A stretch of DNA of 37,226 bases from Paraglomus occultum. Lineage: Eukaryota; Glomeromycota; Glomeromycetes; Paraglomerales; Paraglomeraceae. The stretch spans positions 1 to 37,226 of the forward strand of contig CAJVPJ010000180.1 in the NCBI GenBank assembly GCA_910592205.1, in the 5' to 3' direction. The translations under genes and the position numbers were made by a program. The notes below the pieces were generated by a model. That model did not search any database and had not been told where the DNA came from. It saw nothing but the letters and a program-made list of their open reading frames with translations. Below are positions 36,211 through 37,226 of this stretch, in pieces. How positions within the stretch are numbered: the first letter of the stretch is position 1; each line of letters opens with the position of its first letter.

Positions 36211-37226
36211 TTATCTTTCTTGACCAGTATATGACAACTGCGCCGCCGCCGCCGTGTAAAGCGACTGGTTTGATCGAACGTCAGTGACTGTACCAACCAC
36301 GCTTGTAGGATTTTGATCGAAATCAGACATTGATTGACTTCCATGTTCTTGTTGGGCTGGTTGTGATTGGTCTTGTCTCACCAGCAAGTCAGACGTATGT
36401 GTGTCGAGTTGATCAGAATCTGAATGTGGAGATGGTGGGTATTGCGAAGGCGGGATGGACGAACTTGTTGAATTGTGTCCGGTTTGAGTTGGTGTTTCCG
36501 ACATCCCTTGTATCTCGCGGCTGTTGCTCTTTTTCAATTTAATACGTGACAACCAGGCACTTACTCGATTTGGACATTCGTCCTTTTTCACGCCATCTAA
36601 ATATCCTGTATCGACTATGTATTCTTGAATAAACACTTCCAATGCATCTAATCGGTTTTTCAATTCTGTCGTCTCTTCTGTTTGGGATGATGACTCTGAC
36701 CCTGACTCTGGTAAATTTTTGGAGGATTGAAACGGAACGACTGGAAATTCTTTATCTAGCTTTGAACGTGTTGATCGAATAAAACAGCAGCAATAAGACT
36801 GGACACAACCCCATGGACTTATTACGTCTCCTCCTGATGTGGGGAAAAAACAATGTGAGCAAGAGCGTACGTACATATGAACAAGCAAGAAAAGAACATT
36901 ACCTAATAGAAAGGCATACAGTCCCGCAATTATGCTCCATATACCACCAAGCAAACCAAATGCACCGAGAACCTGCGTGAACAGTAATCAAAATGACGTT
37001 GAGTTTGACATCAATTTTGTCTTATGTTTGCTCTTGCCAAATTCATTGTCAAATTTAATCTTACTGTGTTTGATCTTTAAATTATCCGAGTATGATATCG
37101 TCATTAGTCCTGTAATAACAATAGACCAAATCAATCTATGTCTTTCCTTACCTCTGCTCAATTTCAACCTTAACAACAAAAGTCTGAGGTTTAATCATCA
37201 TTATTCCGTATCCAATAATACCATCA
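36211..37226 (-). CDS. Array copy E: family member, 5' part outside the window
   Basis: The exons seen are the end of the fourth exon (37226-37152), microexon 37074-37065, the membrane exon 36972-36903 and the last exon 36833-36211. They stay in frame to the stop. The readable pieces are VVKVEIEQR, SNT, VLGAFGLLGGIWSIIAGLY, SPWGCVQSYCCCFIRSTRSK and a tail ending YTGQER. R of RPWG is Ser here. The tail lacks the NRLNKAS segment and has its own insert (EHGSQSMSDFDQNPTSVVG) and a short Ala run from a GCC/GCG repeat. It is the most diverged copy but shows no break. The ectodomain, first membrane segment and promoter lie beyond the right edge. Confidence 0.8.
37065..37074 (-). other. 10-nt microexon of copy E
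   Basis: ATCAAACACA, with AAG before and GTAAGATT after, differs from copies A and C only in its last base, a silent Thr-codon change, and keeps SNT. Confidence 0.85.

Noticed and set aside
1-37226. tRNA, rRNA, CRISPR arrays, riboswitches
   Set aside because: Looking by eye for tRNA T-loop words, rRNA signatures and regularly spaced repeats gave nothing convincing. CRISPR and bacterial-type elements are not expected in this eukaryotic sequence. A covariance-model search would be decisive for tRNAs.

Overview
The window reads as nuclear DNA of a filamentous fungus. It is AT-rich with loosely spaced genes, introns mostly of 42-200 nt with GTRNGN donors, and CTAAC/CTGAC-like branch sites. A BTB-BACK-TLDc protein, an NFX1-type helicase and a local tandem membrane-protein family suggest Mucoromycota, probably an arbuscular mycorrhizal fungus (Glomeromycotina). 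That placement rests on gene content and is an inference.

Layout, left to right. (1) 915-8171, minus strand: a ten-exon, 2202-residue NFX1-type zinc-finger helicase of the ZNFX1/Hrr1/SAD-3 class, whose relatives act in RNA silencing. Its P-loop lies mostly on a 20-nt microexon. (2) 9916-11714, minus strand: a four-exon, 495-residue BTB-BACK-TLDc protein. (3) 12.5-13.1 kb: short coding-like pieces that may be a decayed gene. (4) 14618-17998, plus strand: an eight-exon, 716-residue CNOT2/Not2 subunit of the CCR4-NOT deadenylase. (5) 20054-22536, plus strand: a two-exon, 799-residue alpha/beta hydrolase with a long Ser-rich N-terminal part. (6) 23628 to the right edge, minus strand: a tandem array of one two-transmembrane protein family. 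Copies A (461 aa) and C (489 aa) are intact. Copy B lacks a microexon. Copy D is a relic of the last exon. Copy E is cut by the window edge. A 550-bp TIR element with TA target duplication (pogo/Tc1-mariner type, no transposase seen) sits between A and B.

All exon chains were assembled by hand from the sequence. The five complete chains close in frame from ATG to stop, which supports the splice calls. The most notable result is in the array. Copies A, C and E read through in frame only if a 10-nt microexon, nearly hidden in an intron just before the second membrane segment, is included. That microexon and its splice sites are conserved in the three copies although the intron around it has diverged, and it is deleted in copy B. 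The family pairs a variable ectodomain with a nearly constant Cys-rich cytoplasmic motif.

The helicase and CCR4-NOT genes both relate to RNA control, but nothing here shows that the neighbouring genes work together. They have separate promoters and large gaps, and only the array forms a real cluster.
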